Assembly (NCBI GenBank): GCA_030653355.1
Contig: JAURZN010000058.1
Location: 1-41,086, forward strand
Direction of reading: 5' to 3'
DNA from: Gallionella sp.
Lineage (GTDB): Bacteria > Pseudomonadota > Gammaproteobacteria > Burkholderiales > Gallionellaceae
Length of the DNA stretch: 41,086 nt
The position numbers and the translations under genes are program-made. The number at the start of each line of letters is the position of its first letter. Position 1 is the first letter of the stretch. Below the pieces are notes generated by a model that made no database searches, was not told where the DNA came from, and saw only the letters and a list, made by a program, of their open reading frames with translations. Positions 16,519 through 25,681 of this stretch are shown here, in pieces.

Positions 16519-17982
16519 ATGCGTGCCATGACTGATCACACCGCAGAAAACCACCACACCGACAATGTGCAGCAACACCTCAAACAGGTGGAGGTACTGC
16601 TGCACAAACACGCGCTGCTGGAAGAGATGGCGCGCAGGCAGGAGATGCCGCGCAAGGAGCGTCACGCGCTGGTTGACAGCCTGCTGCACAAGCAACACCT
16701 CGCCGAGTTACGCCGCAAACTGGACAGCCTGCATCCGGCGGATATCGCCTATATTCTGGAAGCTTTACCCATAGAACAGCGTCTGCTGGTATGGGATCTG
16801 GTCAAGGCGGAGCGCGACGGCGAGATTCTGATCGAGGTTTCCGATTCGGTGCGCGAATCGCTGATCGCAACCATGAACCGCGAAGAGTTACATGCGGCAG
16901 CCAAGCAGCTCGACACCGACGAAATTGCCGATCTGGCGCACGACCTGCCGCAAAACGTGATGCGCGATGTATTCAACTCGCTGCCCATAGAGGAACGCGA
17001 GCAGTTGCGTTCCGCGATGTCATATTCGGAAGATTCTGTGGGTGCGCTGATGGATTTCGGCATGATACAGGTGCGCGAAGATGTCACACTGGAAGTGGTA
17101 TCGCGCTATTTGCGACGCTTCGACGAACTACCCGACCACACCGACCAGGTATTCGTGGTGGACAGGCATGATAAATTCAGAGGCGTGTTGCCTATCAACC
17201 TGATCGTGGTCAATGAACCGGAAATGAGTGTCGGCAGCCTGATGCTGACCGACATTGTCCAGTTGCACCCCGAAGAAAAGGCCGATCAGGCTGCACAGTC
17301 TTTCGAACGCTACGATCTGGTTTCAGCCCCCGTAGTGGATGAGAATGGCACGCTGGTAGGACGGGTGACGGTAAACGTGGTGCTGGACTATATCCGCGCA
17401 GAATCGGAAAACGACCTGTTGAACCAGGCCGGTCTGCGCGAAGAGGAAGACATTTTCGCGTCGGTATGGAAGAGCGCGCAGAATCGCTGGGCGTGGCTGG
17501 CGCTGAATCTTTGCACCGCATTTTTCGCCTCGCGGGTGATAGGCGGCTTCGAAGACACTATCGAGAAGCTCGTTGCGCTGGCGGCTCTGATGCCCATCGT
17601 GGCCGGGATTGCCGGCAATTCAGCCAACCAGACCACCGCCATCATTATCCGCTCCCTGGCACTGGGTCAGGTCAACCCCGGGAACGCGCGCCGACTGCTG
17701 TTCAAGGAGATGGCCATAGGCGGATTGAACGGACTGGTATGGGGAGGTGTGACCGGGCTGTTCGCCTACTTCCTGTATCACAGCGTGCAGCTGGGCATCG
17801 TGATGACGGGTGCGATGGTATTGAACCTGCTGGTCGGCGCGATTGTCGGCGTGCTTATCCCGCTCATCCGGCAAAGAATGGGGCGCGATCCGGCCATCGG
17901 CTCCAGCGTGATGATCACCGCCATCACCGACAGCGGCGGGTTCTTCATCTTCCTGGGACTGGCGACAATCTTTTTGATTTAA
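16519..17982 (+). CDS. mgtE: Magnesium transporter, MgtE family
   Basis: A 487-residue Mg2+ channel. It has the superhelical MgtE N domain (about residues 50-160), a pair of CBS domains (about 165-290, with VFVVDRHDKFRGVLPINLI and a second repeat) that gate the pore according to cytosolic Mg2+, and a C-terminal membrane domain with five hydrophobic helices including the PIVAGIAGNSANQTTAIIIRSLALGQV pore segment. Start at ATG 16519 or 16528 cannot be settled. It is followed by an inverted-repeat element shared with the convergent lysA. Confidence 0.94.
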   Translation: MRAMTDHTAENHHTDNVQQHLKQVEVLLHKHALLEEMARRQEMPRKERHALVDSLLHKQHLAELRRKLDSLHPADIAYILEALPIEQRLLVWDLVKAERDGEILIEVSDSVRESLIATMNREELHAAAKQLDTDEIADLAHDLPQNVMRDVFNSLPIEEREQLRSAMSYSEDSVGALMDFGMIQVREDVTLEVVSRYLRRFDELPDHTDQVFVVDRHDKFRGVLPINLIVVNEPEMSVGSLMLTDIVQLHPEEKADQAAQSFERYDLVSAPVVDENGTLVGRVTVNVVLDYIRAESENDLLNQAGLREEEDIFASVWKSAQNRWAWLALNLCTAFFASRVIGGFEDTIEKLVALAALMPIVAGIAGNSANQTTAIIIRSLALGQVNPGNARRLLFKEMAIGGLNGLVWGGVTGLFAYFLYHSVQLGIVMTGAMVLNLLVGAIVGVLIPLIRQRMGRDPAIGSSVMITAITDSGGFFIFLGLATIFLI

Positions 17983-18003
17983 CAAAGATCCCCTCCGGAT
18001 CAA

Positions 18004-18070
18004 CGTCATTCCCGCTTTGCGAGCAGCCGCTTCGCGACTTGCCTGCTTACCCCTCTGCGCGGGAATGACG
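18004..18070. repeat. Inverted-repeat element between mgtE and lysA
   Basis: Two perfect 12-base arms, CGTCATTCCCGC (18004-18015) and GCGGGAATGACG (18059-18070), enclose 43 bases that can fold further. Such GTCATTCCCGC palindromes are scattered through many proteobacterial genomes. Between two convergent genes it may end transcription from both sides, but it lacks a T tract. Confidence 0.75.
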
Positions 18071-18078
18071 AAATGTGT

Positions 18079-19374
18079 TTACGCGATAATCTTTTCCCCG
18101 GCAATCAACTGCTGAACGGTTTCGCGTTCACGCACCAGATACACCTGGTCTCCATCCACCATTACCTCAGCGGCGCGCGGGCGGGTGTTGTAATTGGAGC
18201 TCATGCTCATGCCGTAAGCCCCGGCGGACATCACTGCCAGCAGTGAGGACGGCGCAATCGCCAGTTCGCGCGCGTGACCGATAAAGTCACCGGTTTCGCA
18301 TATCGGTCCGACGATCTCAAAAACTGAAGGGCTTTTCGCGTTTGTCCCCTCGCGCGCTTGCGGGAGAGTGTCGTTCTCCGTTTCACGCACCACCGGCAAA
18401 ATATCGTGATAGGCATCGTACAAGGCCGGACGCATCAGGTCATTCATGGCCGCATCCACGATGGCAAAATTCTTTTCTTCACCCGGCTTGATATATTCCA
18501 CGCGCGTCAGCAACACGCCGGCATTACCGACCAGCACCCTGCCCGGTTCGAGTATCAATTTTTGCGTGCGTCCCTGCAACGCACCCAGCAAGGCCGCGAT
18601 GTAATCTGCAATCGCAGGCGGGGTTTCATCCTGATAACAAATCCCCAGCCCGCCACCCAGATCGAGATGCTCCAGTGCGATTCCCTCGGCCGCCAGCGCA
18701 TCCACCAGCACCAGCACCTTTTCCACGGCGGCAATGAAGGGGCTGGTTTCGGTGAGTTGTGAGCCGATGTGGCAATCCATGCCGGTGATGCGCAGAATGG
18801 GCATGGCATGCGCCTTGCGATACAGCGCAACGGCCTCGGTGTACGCCACGCCGAATTTGTTCTGCTTCAATCCGGTAGAAATATAGGGATGTGTTTTTGC
18901 GTCCACGTCCGGGTTCACCCGCAAGCTGATCGCCGCGACTTTACCCATGCTGCCGGCGACCTCGTTGAGGCGATCCAGTTCGGCTGCCGATTCCACATTG
19001 AAGCACAGTATGTCAGCCTCCAGCGCCATGCGCAGCTCGGCGACCGTCTTGCCCACGCCGGAAAACACCACCTTACGCGCATCCCCGCCTGCCGCCAGCA
19101 CGCGTTGCAGCTCTCCGCCGGAGACGATGTCGAAACCTGCGCCCAGACGGGCAAACACGTTGAGAATCGCCAGATTGGAATTAGCCTTTACCGCATAGCA
19201 GATCAGATGGTCTCGGCCTTGCAGCGCATCGGAAAATTGACGAAAGCCGCTGGTCAGCGCGGCGCGCGAATATACATAACACGGTGTACCCTGCAGTGCC
19301 GCAATATCCGCCAGCGCAACCCGCTCTACATGCAGTTGCTTATTTTGATAATTGAAGTGATCATCCATGCTCAT
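18079..19374 (-). CDS. lysA: Diaminopimelate decarboxylase
   Basis: PLP enzyme of 431 residues that makes L-lysine from meso-diaminopimelate, the last step of the pathway. The PLP lysine is K63 in CYAVKANSN. Other family features are DLGGGLGICY near residue 240, the EPGR phosphate-binding motif near 280 and the C-terminal CETGDF and GAYGMSMSSNYN segments. The start at 19374 overlaps the lptM stop by four bases; an ATG two codons later is possible. The lptM-lysA pair divergent from cyaY is a widespread proteobacterial arrangement. Confidence 0.96.
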   Translation of the reverse strand: MSMDDHFNYQNKQLHVERVALADIAALQGTPCYVYSRAALTSGFRQFSDALQGRDHLICYAVKANSNLAILNVFARLGAGFDIVSGGELQRVLAAGGDARKVVFSGVGKTVAELRMALEADILCFNVESAAELDRLNEVAGSMGKVAAISLRVNPDVDAKTHPYISTGLKQNKFGVAYTEAVALYRKAHAMPILRITGMDCHIGSQLTETSPFIAAVEKVLVLVDALAAEGIALEHLDLGGGLGICYQDETPPAIADYIAALLGALQGRTQKLILEPGRVLVGNAGVLLTRVEYIKPGEEKNFAIVDAAMNDLMRPALYDAYHDILPVVRETENDTLPQAREGTNAKSPSVFEIVGPICETGDFIGHARELAIAPSSLLAVMSAGAYGMSMSSNYNTRPRAAEVMVDGDQVYLVRERETVQQLIAGEKIIA

Positions 19375-19502
19375 TTGCCTTGCGCAGTAGTGGGAGTTGC
19401 AGCTTTATGGGCATCGGGCAGGGTCAGCGGACCTTTGCGCCCGCAGCCTTGCAGCAGCAAGGCAAAAACCAGGATAATGCCCACAGAAGTTTTAAGCCGC
19501 AT
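19371..19502 (-). CDS. lptM: LPS-assembly lipoprotein LptM (YifL-like), 43 residues
   Basis: A very short lipoprotein read directly from the minus strand. It has a signal sequence with a lipobox LLQGC (cysteine at residue 20) followed by GRKGPLTLPD, the signature of LptM/YifL, and a short Ala/Thr-rich tail. LptM stabilises the LptD/LptE translocon of the outer membrane in E. coli. The gene precedes lysA with a four-base overlap, as in many Gammaproteobacteria and Betaproteobacteria. Confidence 0.9.
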   Translation of the reverse strand: MRLKTSVGIILVFALLLQGCGRKGPLTLPDAHKAATPTTAQGK

Positions 19503-19532
19503 TTTTGCACTTCCCTAATAGTAAAGTGCGCG

Positions 19533-19538
19533 ATTATA
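19533..19538 (-). promoter_or_regulatory. Probable -10 element of lptM-lysA
   Basis: On the minus strand TATAAT (19538-19533) stands 31 bases upstream of the lptM start. The -35 region (TTCATA, 18-base spacer) is weak and lies inside the start of cyaY, so the two divergent promoters must overlap in about 55 bases. Confidence 0.4.
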
Positions 19539-19557
19539 AAGGTTTCCGAGGACAACT

Positions 19558-19860
19558 ATGAACGAAAGCGAATTCAACCAGCTGGCCGACACCGCCCTGG
19601 CCAAAATAGAAACAGCCAGCGATGATTGCGGGGTCGATTGCAATCGCAGCGGCAACCTGCTGGAAATCGAATTTGATAATGGATCAAAAATCATCATCAA
19701 CCGGCACGACATCAATCAGGAAATATGGGTCGCCGCCAAATCAGGCGGCTACCATTACGCCTGGCAGCAGGACGCATGGCGCAGCCAGCGCGACGGCAGC
19801 GAACTCTATGCCAGACTAACCGAACTATTCGACGCGCAGGGCGAGGACATAAGCTGGTAG
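19558..19860 (+). CDS. cyaY: Frataxin-like iron-binding protein CyaY
   Basis: A 100-residue acidic protein of the frataxin family that binds iron and modulates iron-sulfur cluster assembly by IscS. The first helix (MNESEFNQLADTALAKIETA) carries acidic residues, followed by the beta sheet with LEIEFDNGSKIIINRHD and QEIWVAAKSGGYHYAW, which is characteristic of CyaY, and a C-terminal helix. A ribosome-binding site GAGGA precedes the ATG. It is transcribed divergently from lptM-lysA. Confidence 0.94.
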   Translation: MNESEFNQLADTALAKIETASDDCGVDCNRSGNLLEIEFDNGSKIIINRHDINQEIWVAAKSGGYHYAWQQDAWRSQRDGSELYARLTELFDAQGEDISW

Positions 19861-19944
19861 CCGCCAGGCCGCTGCACTTCCCCATCCACACGGACAGTTG
19901 TCCAATTTGCTTGCCAACACATCCGGTTTGAATCCTGCTCCGCC

Positions 19945-20538
19945 ATGAATATTGAAGAGATTGCCGATCAACTGGAGCACACGGGCTACATCGTCCTGGA
20001 CCAGCCTTTTCCTGATTTATTGTTAACACGGCTGCTGACGCGCTGCCAGGATGACATTCCTGCGCGGTTTCACGCCGCGCACATCGGCAGAGGCGCGGCC
20101 AAAGTGCAAATCGATTCGATACGTGGCGACGTCATCAGCTGGCTGGATGATACAGACAGCATTGATCAGTCCTATTTGGCACAGATGGAAATACTGCGCA
20201 TGGGGTTAAATCGGGCGTTGTTTCTGGGATTGTTTGATTACGAATGCCACTATGCCATTTATGACACGGGTGCGGGCTACGCAAAACATTCAGATGTACT
20301 GCTCGGCAAAAAGAACCGGATACTGACCACCGTGCTGTATTTGAATGAAGACTGGCAGGCAGGCGATGGCGGCGAGTTGAATTTATTTGAGCCGACAGGG
20401 ACAGGTGTGATCGCTACGCTTGCGCCAAAGTTTGGTACGATGATCATCTTTTTAAGCGAGTCGTTTCCGCACGAAGTGCTCATTTCCCACCACACCCGGC
20501 GCAGCCTTACCGGATGGTTTCGTGTCAGCGGCAGTTAA
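19945..20538 (+). CDS. 2-oxoglutarate/Fe(II)-dependent oxygenase (prolyl-4-hydroxylase-like)
   Basis: A 197-residue protein with the non-heme iron facial triad H115, D117 (AKHSDVLL) and H176 (PHEVL), and a basic residue in RRSLTGWFR (R185/R186) that would hold 2-oxoglutarate. This matches the SM-20/prolyl-hydroxylase-like branch. The segment TVLYLNEDWQAGDGGELNLF is also typical. The substrate is unknown. The next gene starts 13 bases after its stop, so the two may be cotranscribed. No signal peptide is seen, so it is cytosolic. Confidence 0.85.
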   Translation: MNIEEIADQLEHTGYIVLDQPFPDLLLTRLLTRCQDDIPARFHAAHIGRGAAKVQIDSIRGDVISWLDDTDSIDQSYLAQMEILRMGLNRALFLGLFDYECHYAIYDTGAGYAKHSDVLLGKKNRILTTVLYLNEDWQAGDGGELNLFEPTGTGVIATLAPKFGTMIIFLSESFPHEVLISHHTRRSLTGWFRVSGS

Positions 20539-20551
20539 AATAAGAGCAACC

Positions 20552-21568
20552 ATGAATACACTACCCGATACCGCCATCGCGCTGGCCGAAAAAAACATAC
20601 GCGACATTCTGACCCTGTCCATTGAGCACACCCAATCCGCCGTCGTGGTTTGGGACGGTCAATGCGATCTGGCGCTGGCGCTGACCTGTGCCTATCGCCG
20701 CTGCCTCCCCGACGCGACCTTCATCGACTTTGACAGCGTGACACCGGAGAGCGTACGCGCCGAATTTGAACGACTCGCTCCCGGCGATCTGGTGGTGTTG
20801 ATTCAATCCACCAGCTTTCGCCTGGACGCGTTCCGCATCCGTGTCGAACTATTCAAGCGCGCGCTCAAGGTTATCGAACATCCGCATCTGGCGCGCATGC
20901 CGGGCGAGGAAGCGTTGCTCTACATCGAATCGCTGGCCTATGATCCGGCTTATGTGCGCGGCACAGGGCGCGCGCTCAAGGAAAAATTCGATGTCGCGAA
21001 AACAGGCATCATCAACAGTTTTGGCGAGCAACTTGTTTTTTCAGCCGGCTTTGAACCCGCCAAACTCAATGTCGGCGATTACAGCCAGATGACTAATGTC
21101 GGCGGGCAGTTCCCGATCGGTGAAGTATTTACCGAATCGAAAGATCTTGAGGCGTTAAATGGCCGCGTGCGCCTGTCCATCTTTGGCGACACCCACTTTA
21201 CGGTCAACAAACCCGCGCAACCCATCACGCTGATCGTGGATCAGGGGCGCGTCACCGGCACGGTTGATTCCACGCCCGAATTTGATCTTGTGCTCGAAAA
21301 AATTCGCGCGGACGAAGGCGAAATCTGGGTACGCGAACTGGGACTGGGGCTGAATCGCACCTTTACCCAGGACAGGCTGGTCAGCGATATCGGCACCTAT
21401 GAGCGCATGTGCGGCGTGCATCTGTCACTGGGCGCCAAACACGGCAGCTACAACAAACCGCAAATCAGCAAGAGTGCTGCGAGATACCATGTCGATGTGT
21501 TTGCCCTCACAGAGACGGTCGCGCTGGACGATGAGGTGATCTACCGCGACGGTCTCTGGCAGGTCTGA
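20552..21568 (+). CDS. M29-like metallopeptidase/aminopeptidase family protein
   Basis: A 338-residue cytosolic protein. Candidate metal ligands in the order expected for M29-like enzymes are E191 (GQFPIGEVFTES), E262 (VRELGLGLN), H290 and H297 (VHLSLGAKHG), and H313 with D315 (RYHVDVF). M29 includes thermophilic aminopeptidases and, in a related branch, the NicX ring-cleaving dioxygenase, so peptidase activity is not certain. The ATG at 20552 is chosen because the earlier in-frame codon lies inside the previous gene. Neighbouring the 2OG oxygenase it may act in the same unknown process. Confidence 0.65.
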   Translation: MNTLPDTAIALAEKNIRDILTLSIEHTQSAVVVWDGQCDLALALTCAYRRCLPDATFIDFDSVTPESVRAEFERLAPGDLVVLIQSTSFRLDAFRIRVELFKRALKVIEHPHLARMPGEEALLYIESLAYDPAYVRGTGRALKEKFDVAKTGIINSFGEQLVFSAGFEPAKLNVGDYSQMTNVGGQFPIGEVFTESKDLEALNGRVRLSIFGDTHFTVNKPAQPITLIVDQGRVTGTVDSTPEFDLVLEKIRADEGEIWVRELGLGLNRTFTQDRLVSDIGTYERMCGVHLSLGAKHGSYNKPQISKSAARYHVDVFALTETVALDDEVIYRDGLWQV

Positions 21569-21701
21569 AGTCGCCCACGAGTGCATCTGGAGGCCGTTGA
21601 GTTTTCGTTTAATTTTCCCTTGCGCCGATTATTGCCGTCACTTAGACTGGCGCGCGTTTTCTCTTCGATAAGAGTACAGGACGATATACCCGTTTAAACC
21701 C

Positions 21702-24215
21702 ATGCGCGCTTTTTTCGAGTTCCACCAAATTGAAGTCCTGCTGCTCTACGGGGTTTTTTTCATCGTCCTGGGCGCAGTCCTGTTTGTGCTGCCCAGGCAG
21801 CATGACAAACTGCCTTTCGTCCGGCATTTGCCACTGCTCGCCGCCTTCGGGCTGGTTCATGGCGTACTGGAATTCGTCATCCTGTGGCGCGTCCTGCACC
21901 ATGCAAACAGTCCCGCGCTGGAATGGTTGACGGCCTCGCTGCTGTTTATCTCTTTTCTGCCGCTACTTGAATTCAGCCGCCGCACACTCTGGTGCGATGG
22001 CGCTGCACGGGGGCGCTGCAGCCTGTTCACCCCCTGGTTCTACGCCGCACTGCTGCTGGCGATTATTTCCACCATGCACCTTGCCAGCGACACCGCATCC
22101 GGATTCATAGCCGGAACGCGTTTTTTCCTGGGTTTTCCCGCCGCGCTGCTGACCGGGCTGGCACTGTGGAATCAGGCTAAAAACAGCCATGCAATATTGC
22201 TGACCGGTTCCCTGCAAGGCTTGCTGTACAGCGCGGCTGTGGGTTTTCTGGCTTATGCCCTGTTCACCATCGTGCTGAAAAGCCATGATCCTGCGCTTCC
22301 CGCGCTGTTTCTGAACCAGCAACAATTTCTGGATTTGTTCGGGTTTCCGGTACAGGCCGCGCGTGCGCTTTGTGCGCTGATCGTGACTGTGGCGCTGGTC
22401 AGAGTCGTGCGTTGTGTCAATCACGACAGCCGCAGACGCGAAATCGAACAGATACGCCGGATAGAATATACCAATGACCTGCTGAACAGCGAAATCGGGC
22501 AGCGCGCCCATATCGAGGAAGAGCTACGCTTGCTGGCGCTCACTTTTGAAACACAGGAAGCCGTACTCATCACCGATGCCCACGCGCACATCCTGCGCGT
22601 CAATGAAGCCTTCCAGGCCATCACCGGCTACAGCATCGATGAGGTGCGCGGCCAGAATCCGCATATCCTGAACTCCGGCCAGCACGATGCCCGCTTCTAC
22701 AGCACCATGTGGGCGGAGTTACAGACGCAGGGCAAGTGGTCGGGTGAGATATGGAACAGGCGCAAAAACGGTGAAATTTATCCCGAGTGGCTGACCATCA
22801 CCGCAGTCAGAAATAAGGCTGGCGAGATATGCAATTATGTTGGCACGTTTACCGACATCGGCATGCGCAAAGAGGCTGAGGAAGAAATACGCCAGCTTGC
22901 CCTGTATGACCATCTGACCAAACTGCCCAACCGCCGCCTGCTGCAGGACAGGCTGGTGCTTGCCTTTAACGCCAGCAATCGCAACAACAACTACGGCGCG
23001 GTGGTGTTTATCGACCTCGATAACTTCAAAAATATCAATGACACCAAGGGGCATGATACCGGAGACCTGTTGCTGATCGAGGTGGCGGCCCGCCTGCAGC
23101 GCTGCGTACGCGAGAGCGACACGGTGGCACGCATAGGCGGAGACGAATTTGTCCTGCTTCTGGCCGACCTGAATCAGGAAACCGATGAAGCCATTGCCCA
23201 GATCGAGAAGATCGCCGGAAAGATTCTCGATGCGCTGAGACAGCCCTATTTGCTGGTTGATTATGAATATTATTGCTCCGCCAGCATGGGTGTCAGCCTG
23301 TTCAAGGATCATCAGACCAGCGTAGATGAACTGTTCAGACGCGCGGATACCGCGATGTACCGCGCCAAAGCCTCCGGAAAGGACGCCTGGTATTTCTTCG
23401 ATCCGGCCATGCAGGCCGCTCTCGAAGCACGTCTCACGATGGAGAATGCACTGCGCAATGCGATCACCCATGAGGAATTGCGCCTGTATTTCCAGGCACA
23501 GCACGATACCGAGCGATGCATCACCGGTGCAGAGACCTTGCTGCGCTGGCAGCATCCTCAGCGCGGATTGGTAGGCCCGGGAGAATTCATCACGCTCGCC
23601 GAAGAAAACGGCCTGATACTGCCCATCGGGCTATGGGTTCTGGAACAGGCCTGCGCGCAACTGAAGGCCTGGGAATCCGACCCGCACACCTGTCAATTGA
23701 AGCTTGCAGTCAATGTCAGCGCCGTGCAATTCCGTCAGGCCGACTTTGTCGAGATAGTCGGGCGCACACTTAAACAGAGCGGTGCGGAGGCGACGCGACT
23801 CAAACTCGAACTGACTGAAAGCCTGGTGCTCGATGACATCGAAGGCTGCATCGCGAAAATGCGCGAGCTCAAGCTGCTGGGCATCAGCTTCTCGATGGAT
23901 GATTTCGGCACCGGTTATTCCTCGCTCTCCTCGCTGAAGCGCCTGCCGATAGACCAGCTCAAGATCGACCAATCATTCGTGCACGACATCGCCAGCGATG
24001 CGGACGACGAGGCGATCGTGCGCACCATTATTGCGATGGCAAAAAATCTGCGCATGGAAGTGATTGCCGAAGGGGTGGAAACCGAAGGGCAGTTTGCCTT
24101 CCTGAAACGTAACGGCTGCACGGCCTTTCAGGGTTATTTGCTGGGCCGGCCGGTTCCCGTTGCGGATTTCGAACAGCAGCTCATGGCCACTTGTAAACCG
24201 GCATCTATCTGCTAG
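21702..24215 (+). CDS. Membrane-bound PAS-GGDEF-EAL cyclic-di-GMP signalling protein
   Basis: An 837-residue inner-membrane protein for cyclic-di-GMP turnover. Residues about 10-245 hold some seven hydrophobic helices forming a membrane sensor. A PAS domain (about 283-395) follows, then a GGDEF domain with intact GGDEF at 479-483, and an EAL domain with ETL at 611-613 in place of EAL, DDFGTGYSSL near 733 and EGVET near 790. Both catalytic sets look complete, so synthesis, hydrolysis or a switch between them is possible. It has no obvious operon partner; the 133 bases upstream show no clear promoter. Confidence 0.92.
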   Translation: MRAFFEFHQIEVLLLYGVFFIVLGAVLFVLPRQHDKLPFVRHLPLLAAFGLVHGVLEFVILWRVLHHANSPALEWLTASLLFISFLPLLEFSRRTLWCDGAARGRCSLFTPWFYAALLLAIISTMHLASDTASGFIAGTRFFLGFPAALLTGLALWNQAKNSHAILLTGSLQGLLYSAAVGFLAYALFTIVLKSHDPALPALFLNQQQFLDLFGFPVQAARALCALIVTVALVRVVRCVNHDSRRREIEQIRRIEYTNDLLNSEIGQRAHIEEELRLLALTFETQEAVLITDAHAHILRVNEAFQAITGYSIDEVRGQNPHILNSGQHDARFYSTMWAELQTQGKWSGEIWNRRKNGEIYPEWLTITAVRNKAGEICNYVGTFTDIGMRKEAEEEIRQLALYDHLTKLPNRRLLQDRLVLAFNASNRNNNYGAVVFIDLDNFKNINDTKGHDTGDLLLIEVAARLQRCVRESDTVARIGGDEFVLLLADLNQETDEAIAQIEKIAGKILDALRQPYLLVDYEYYCSASMGVSLFKDHQTSVDELFRRADTAMYRAKASGKDAWYFFDPAMQAALEARLTMENALRNAITHEELRLYFQAQHDTERCITGAETLLRWQHPQRGLVGPGEFITLAEENGLILPIGLWVLEQACAQLKAWESDPHTCQLKLAVNVSAVQFRQADFVEIVGRTLKQSGAEATRLKLELTESLVLDDIEGCIAKMRELKLLGISFSMDDFGTGYSSLSSLKRLPIDQLKIDQSFVHDIASDADDEAIVRTIIAMAKNLRMEVIAEGVETEGQFAFLKRNGCTAFQGYLLGRPVPVADFEQQLMATCKPASIC

Positions 24216-24949
24216 CTCAGCGATGCTGCCTTGAGTTCCCGCCGCAGCTTTGCATAGTCCGGACAGACAACGGCCACGACCTTCCAGAAGGCCGCCGAGT
24301 GGTTCATTTCACGCAGGTGCGCCAGTTCATGCACCACCACGTAATCGATCAGGCGTAGCGGAAATTTGACCAGTTGCAGATTCAGGCGCACCGTGCCACG
24401 CGCATTACAGCTGCCCCATTGCGTCTTAGCGCTGGAAAGTTTGATTGCACCCGGTGCAACGTTCAGCAACGCGGCATAGTGCGCCACGCGCGCCGCGAAC
24501 AACAGCCCGGCCTGTTGCCTATACCACTCCACTACGCGGCGCTCTATCATCGTCGCGTCCCCTTCATCCTGCACCGACACCCACAACGCGTCGCCATGCT
24601 GACACGCAGGGGTGGCAAACACACTGCGCTGCACGCGCAACGTCAATTGCTCACCCAGATACGGAATGAACTCGCCATCGCTCATATTCAGGACTTGCGC
24701 CTTGCGCGTCTGCCAGCCCTCCAACTTCTCAAGCACCCAGCTCGCCTTGTCCTGCAACCCGCTGTTCAGCCAGCGCTCGGACGCGCGCAGCGGCATGCTC
24801 ACGGTCAAGCCCTTGTCGTTGATGCGCAGCCCGATACTGCGCCTCCTGCTGCTGCGTTTTAAGGTATAGCTGATGTGTTTACCCGCCAGCACCGCAACGC
24901 GTTGCTCAAGGGATTGGGGGGTGACCAGATTGCGCAGCCGTTTCAGCAT
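24212..24949 (-). CDS. ygjP: YgjP-like zinc metallopeptidase
   Basis: A 245-residue member of the YgjP/DUF45 metallopeptidase family. The zinc-binding motif is HELAH (H207, E208, H211) with a third ligand H217 in REMNHSAAFW. The upstream segment LSSAKTQWGSCNARGTVRLN, ending near residue 190, is the family signature. The physiological substrate is not known. It is the last gene of the glyQ-glyS-gmhB-plsC-ygjP run and starts on the same base at which plsC ends. It overlaps the end of the convergent GGDEF/EAL gene by four bases. Confidence 0.9.
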   Translation of the reverse strand: MLKRLRNLVTPQSLEQRVAVLAGKHISYTLKRSSRRRSIGLRINDKGLTVSMPLRASERWLNSGLQDKASWVLEKLEGWQTRKAQVLNMSDGEFIPYLGEQLTLRVQRSVFATPACQHGDALWVSVQDEGDATMIERRVVEWYRQQAGLLFAARVAHYAALLNVAPGAIKLSSAKTQWGSCNARGTVRLNLQLVKFPLRLIDYVVVHELAHLREMNHSAAFWKVVAVVCPDYAKLRRELKAASLS

Positions 24950-25656
24950 CAGTGCGGTAGTTGCTGAATCTCATTTTCAATCCACGCTTCGGTACGCGCG
25001 TTGATCTCGTCGGCCTTCAGCCCTTGCGTGACTATCGGCGCCCCTATGCTCATTGTGACCAGACCCGGGCGCTTGATAAATGAATTGCGCCCCCACAGCC
25101 GCCCGGCGTTGTGCGCCACCGGCACTACCGGCACGGCGGAAGAGGCTGCCAGCAAAGCGCCGCCTATCTTGTATTTGCCGCGCTCGCCAAACGGAATGCG
25201 CGTCCCCTCGGGAAAAATAACCACGAAAAAACCTTGTGCCAGTCTGTGCTTGCCCTGTTTTAATAACTGTTTCACCGCGCCCTTGCCGTCGCTGCGGTTA
25301 ATCGCAATCGGGCTGGTCATCGCCAGACCCCAGCCGAAGAAGGGCAGCCACAGTAATTCGCGTTTAAGCACCCAGGCCTGCGGCGGAAAAATCACCTGCA
25401 AGGCCAGCGTCTCCCATGCCGACTGATGCTTGCACAACACCACGCAGGGCGCCGACGGGATATTTTCCATGCCCGACACCTGATGACGGATGCCGCAAAC
25501 CACCCGCAGCAGCCAGAGCATCGTCCTCGCATAACTGGAAATCAGGCGGTAACGAGTCAGTGGCGAAAAAGGAAAGGTAAAGATCGCCAGCGTGGAAAAA
25601 ACCGGCGTGAGCAGCAATTGCAACAGCAGAAAAATTAACGAGCGTATGACTAGCAT
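24949..25656 (-). CDS. plsC: 1-acyl-sn-glycerol-3-phosphate acyltransferase
   Basis: Membrane-associated acyltransferase of 235 residues that makes phosphatidic acid. An N-terminal hydrophobic segment (about 3-25) is followed by the acyltransferase blocks: KHQSAWE (H77, E82; an HX4E form of the usual HX4D motif), the INRSDG block near 120 and FPEGTR at 148-153. The ATG at 25656 precedes the membrane segment; an upstream in-frame extension would overlap gmhB without adding conserved sequence. It follows gmhB after 25 bases. Confidence 0.9.
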   Translation of the reverse strand: MLVIRSLIFLLLQLLLTPVFSTLAIFTFPFSPLTRYRLISSYARTMLWLLRVVCGIRHQVSGMENIPSAPCVVLCKHQSAWETLALQVIFPPQAWVLKRELLWLPFFGWGLAMTSPIAINRSDGKGAVKQLLKQGKHRLAQGFFVVIFPEGTRIPFGERGKYKIGGALLAASSAVPVVPVAHNAGRLWGRNSFIKRPGLVTMSIGAPIVTQGLKADEINARTEAWIENEIQQLPH

Positions 25657-25681
25657 CTCAATCCAGTTTTGGGTGATCCGA

